NCBI RefSeq assembly: GCF_003143955.1
Contig: NZ_QFVS01000022.1
Location: forward strand, 1 to 47,485
Reading direction: 5' to 3'
Source: Kurthia zopfii
GTDB taxonomy: Bacteria; Bacillota; Bacilli; Bacillales_A; Planococcaceae
Length of the DNA stretch: 47,485 nucleotides
This document shows, in pieces, positions 47,098-47,485 of this stretch; position 1 is the stretch's first letter, and each line of letters starts with the position of its first letter. The notes below the pieces were generated by a model that saw only the letters and a program-made list of their open reading frames with translations, was not told where the DNA came from and ran no database searches. Made by a program: the position numbers and the translations under genes.

Positions 47098-47286
47098 GGT
47101 TCTATTATATATGTTGGGGTATTAAAACAATTCACGTTGTAACTTTCAGAAAGAACGAATGCTTTCCGCCGACAAGTGCCGCACTATTTCTTTCCACTTT
47201 AGGTGGAAAGAAAGGATTGCTTCACACTTGTTTTTCGGCAGGAGTCCTCGTTATTTCTTTCAATATTGATCTATGTGAAAAATGGC
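47098..47286 (+). repeat. Long copy of a dispersed palindromic repeat
   Basis: Bases 47098-47159 match 11046-11106 in reverse complement, and 47261-47286 match the far end of that copy. The middle is highly self-complementary: an 11-bp perfect hairpin (47187-47197 with 47203-47213), ACAAGTG/CACTTGT arms around it, and looser outer arms near 47147 and 47260. The segment GGCAGGAGTCCTCG resembles a sequence seen in dispersed repeats of Bacillaceae genomes. No protein is likely, although an 86-codon frame crosses it. Confidence 0.78.
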
Positions 47287-47364
47287 AAAAAAAAGCACAG
47301 TTTCACCAATTCCTTTATACTTAAAATGCTGAATAATAAGCGAAAGAAAGGTGAGCTGTGCTAT

Positions 47365-47485
47365 ATGAAGTCTATCATGAATATGCCAGGTTTAAAAGAT
47401 GTTTTAATCACAAAAATTGAAGAAATTGAGGGAAAGTATGCCCTTTATATTGAGTTACCTAAGGTTCCCCATACTTGTCCATCTT
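47365..47485 (+). CDS. ISL3-family transposase, 5' end (runs off window)
   Basis: The first 40 codons of a protein beginning MKSIMNMPGLKDVLITKIEE and ending at the window edge in VPHTCPS. The HxCP sequence is the first half of the N-terminal zinc-binding motif of ISL3-family transposases, which bear this kind of start. GAAAGGTGAG lies before the ATG. The left inverted repeat of the IS would lie in 47280-47364 but cannot be fixed without the right end. It is directly downstream of the palindromic repeat. Confidence 0.72.
   Translation, partial: MKSIMNMPGLKDVLITKIEEIEGKYALYIELPKVPHTCPS

Noticed and set aside
47064-47324. 86-codon open frame after rnjA
   Set aside because: It runs through the rnjA terminator and the palindromic repeat, has no ribosome binding site and a composition typical of chance translation of a hairpin.

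Overview
The window reads as chromosomal DNA of a low-GC Gram-positive bacterium of the Bacillales. Gene content and order match the ylb, yla, ykt and pdh blocks of Bacillus subtilis, run largely in reverse. The small accessory genes and TTG/GTG starts look most like the Planococcaceae/Caryophanaceae (Lysinibacillus, Kurthia, Rummeliibacillus type). The genus cannot be fixed from sequence alone. No rRNA, tRNA or CRISPR array was seen.

Layout. 1-120: two strong hairpins that look like the right end and omega-RNA tail of an IS200/IS605-type element whose body lies to the left. 0.2-9.9 kb: bshC, a DUF3397 protein, an enoyl-CoA hydratase, rpmF-ylbN, tmcAL, the PDZ/Lon-like protease ylbL, coaD, rsmD, an unrecognised membrane-anchored protein, a small conserved protein and ylbG. 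10-13.3 kb: a glycerophosphodiester phosphodiesterase, ricF, ylbC and a YugN-like protein. 13.3-20.4 kb: the caa3 cytochrome oxidase locus (ctaCDEFG, ctaM) with divergent ctaA. The 665-bp gap where ctaB normally lies holds no gene. 20.5-29.2 kb: pycA, ftsW, ylaN, ylaL-like, ylaI, ylaH, typA, ylaF. 29.4-31.7 kb: suhB-like yktC, a 65-residue protein, yktB and a UPF0223 protein. 31.7-37.9 kb: an accessory insert between the ykt and pdh blocks with lrgAB, an RND efflux pump and its divergent TetR-type regulator, and an SDR protein that has lost its catalytic residues. 38-42.9 kb: pdhABCD. 43.2-47.1 kb: def, a HAD phosphatase, a tiny cationic-peptide gene, and rpoY-rnjA. 47.1-47.5 kb: a palindromic dispersed repeat, then the start of an ISL3-type transposase running off the window.

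How the genes work together. CtaA makes heme A; CtaM and CtaG assemble the CtaCDEF oxidase. PdhABCD feeds acetyl-CoA and PycA feeds oxaloacetate into the TCA cycle. RpmF, TmcAL, RsmD, Def, TypA, RicF, RpoY and RNase J1 serve ribosome, tRNA and RNA metabolism. CoaD supplies CoA and BshC supplies bacillithiol. The sporulation-linked neighbours ylbJ and ylaJ of B. subtilis are missing from both syntenic blocks, which hints at a lineage with reduced or no sporulation.

Most promising for follow-up: the 23-residue cationic amphipathic peptide with its own promoter and terminator (44.9 kb), the two-copy inverted repeat (11.0 and 47.1 kb), three TGAC-N6-GTCA operators between the efflux pump and its regulator, the tetrad-less SDR, and the ctaB-less cta locus.
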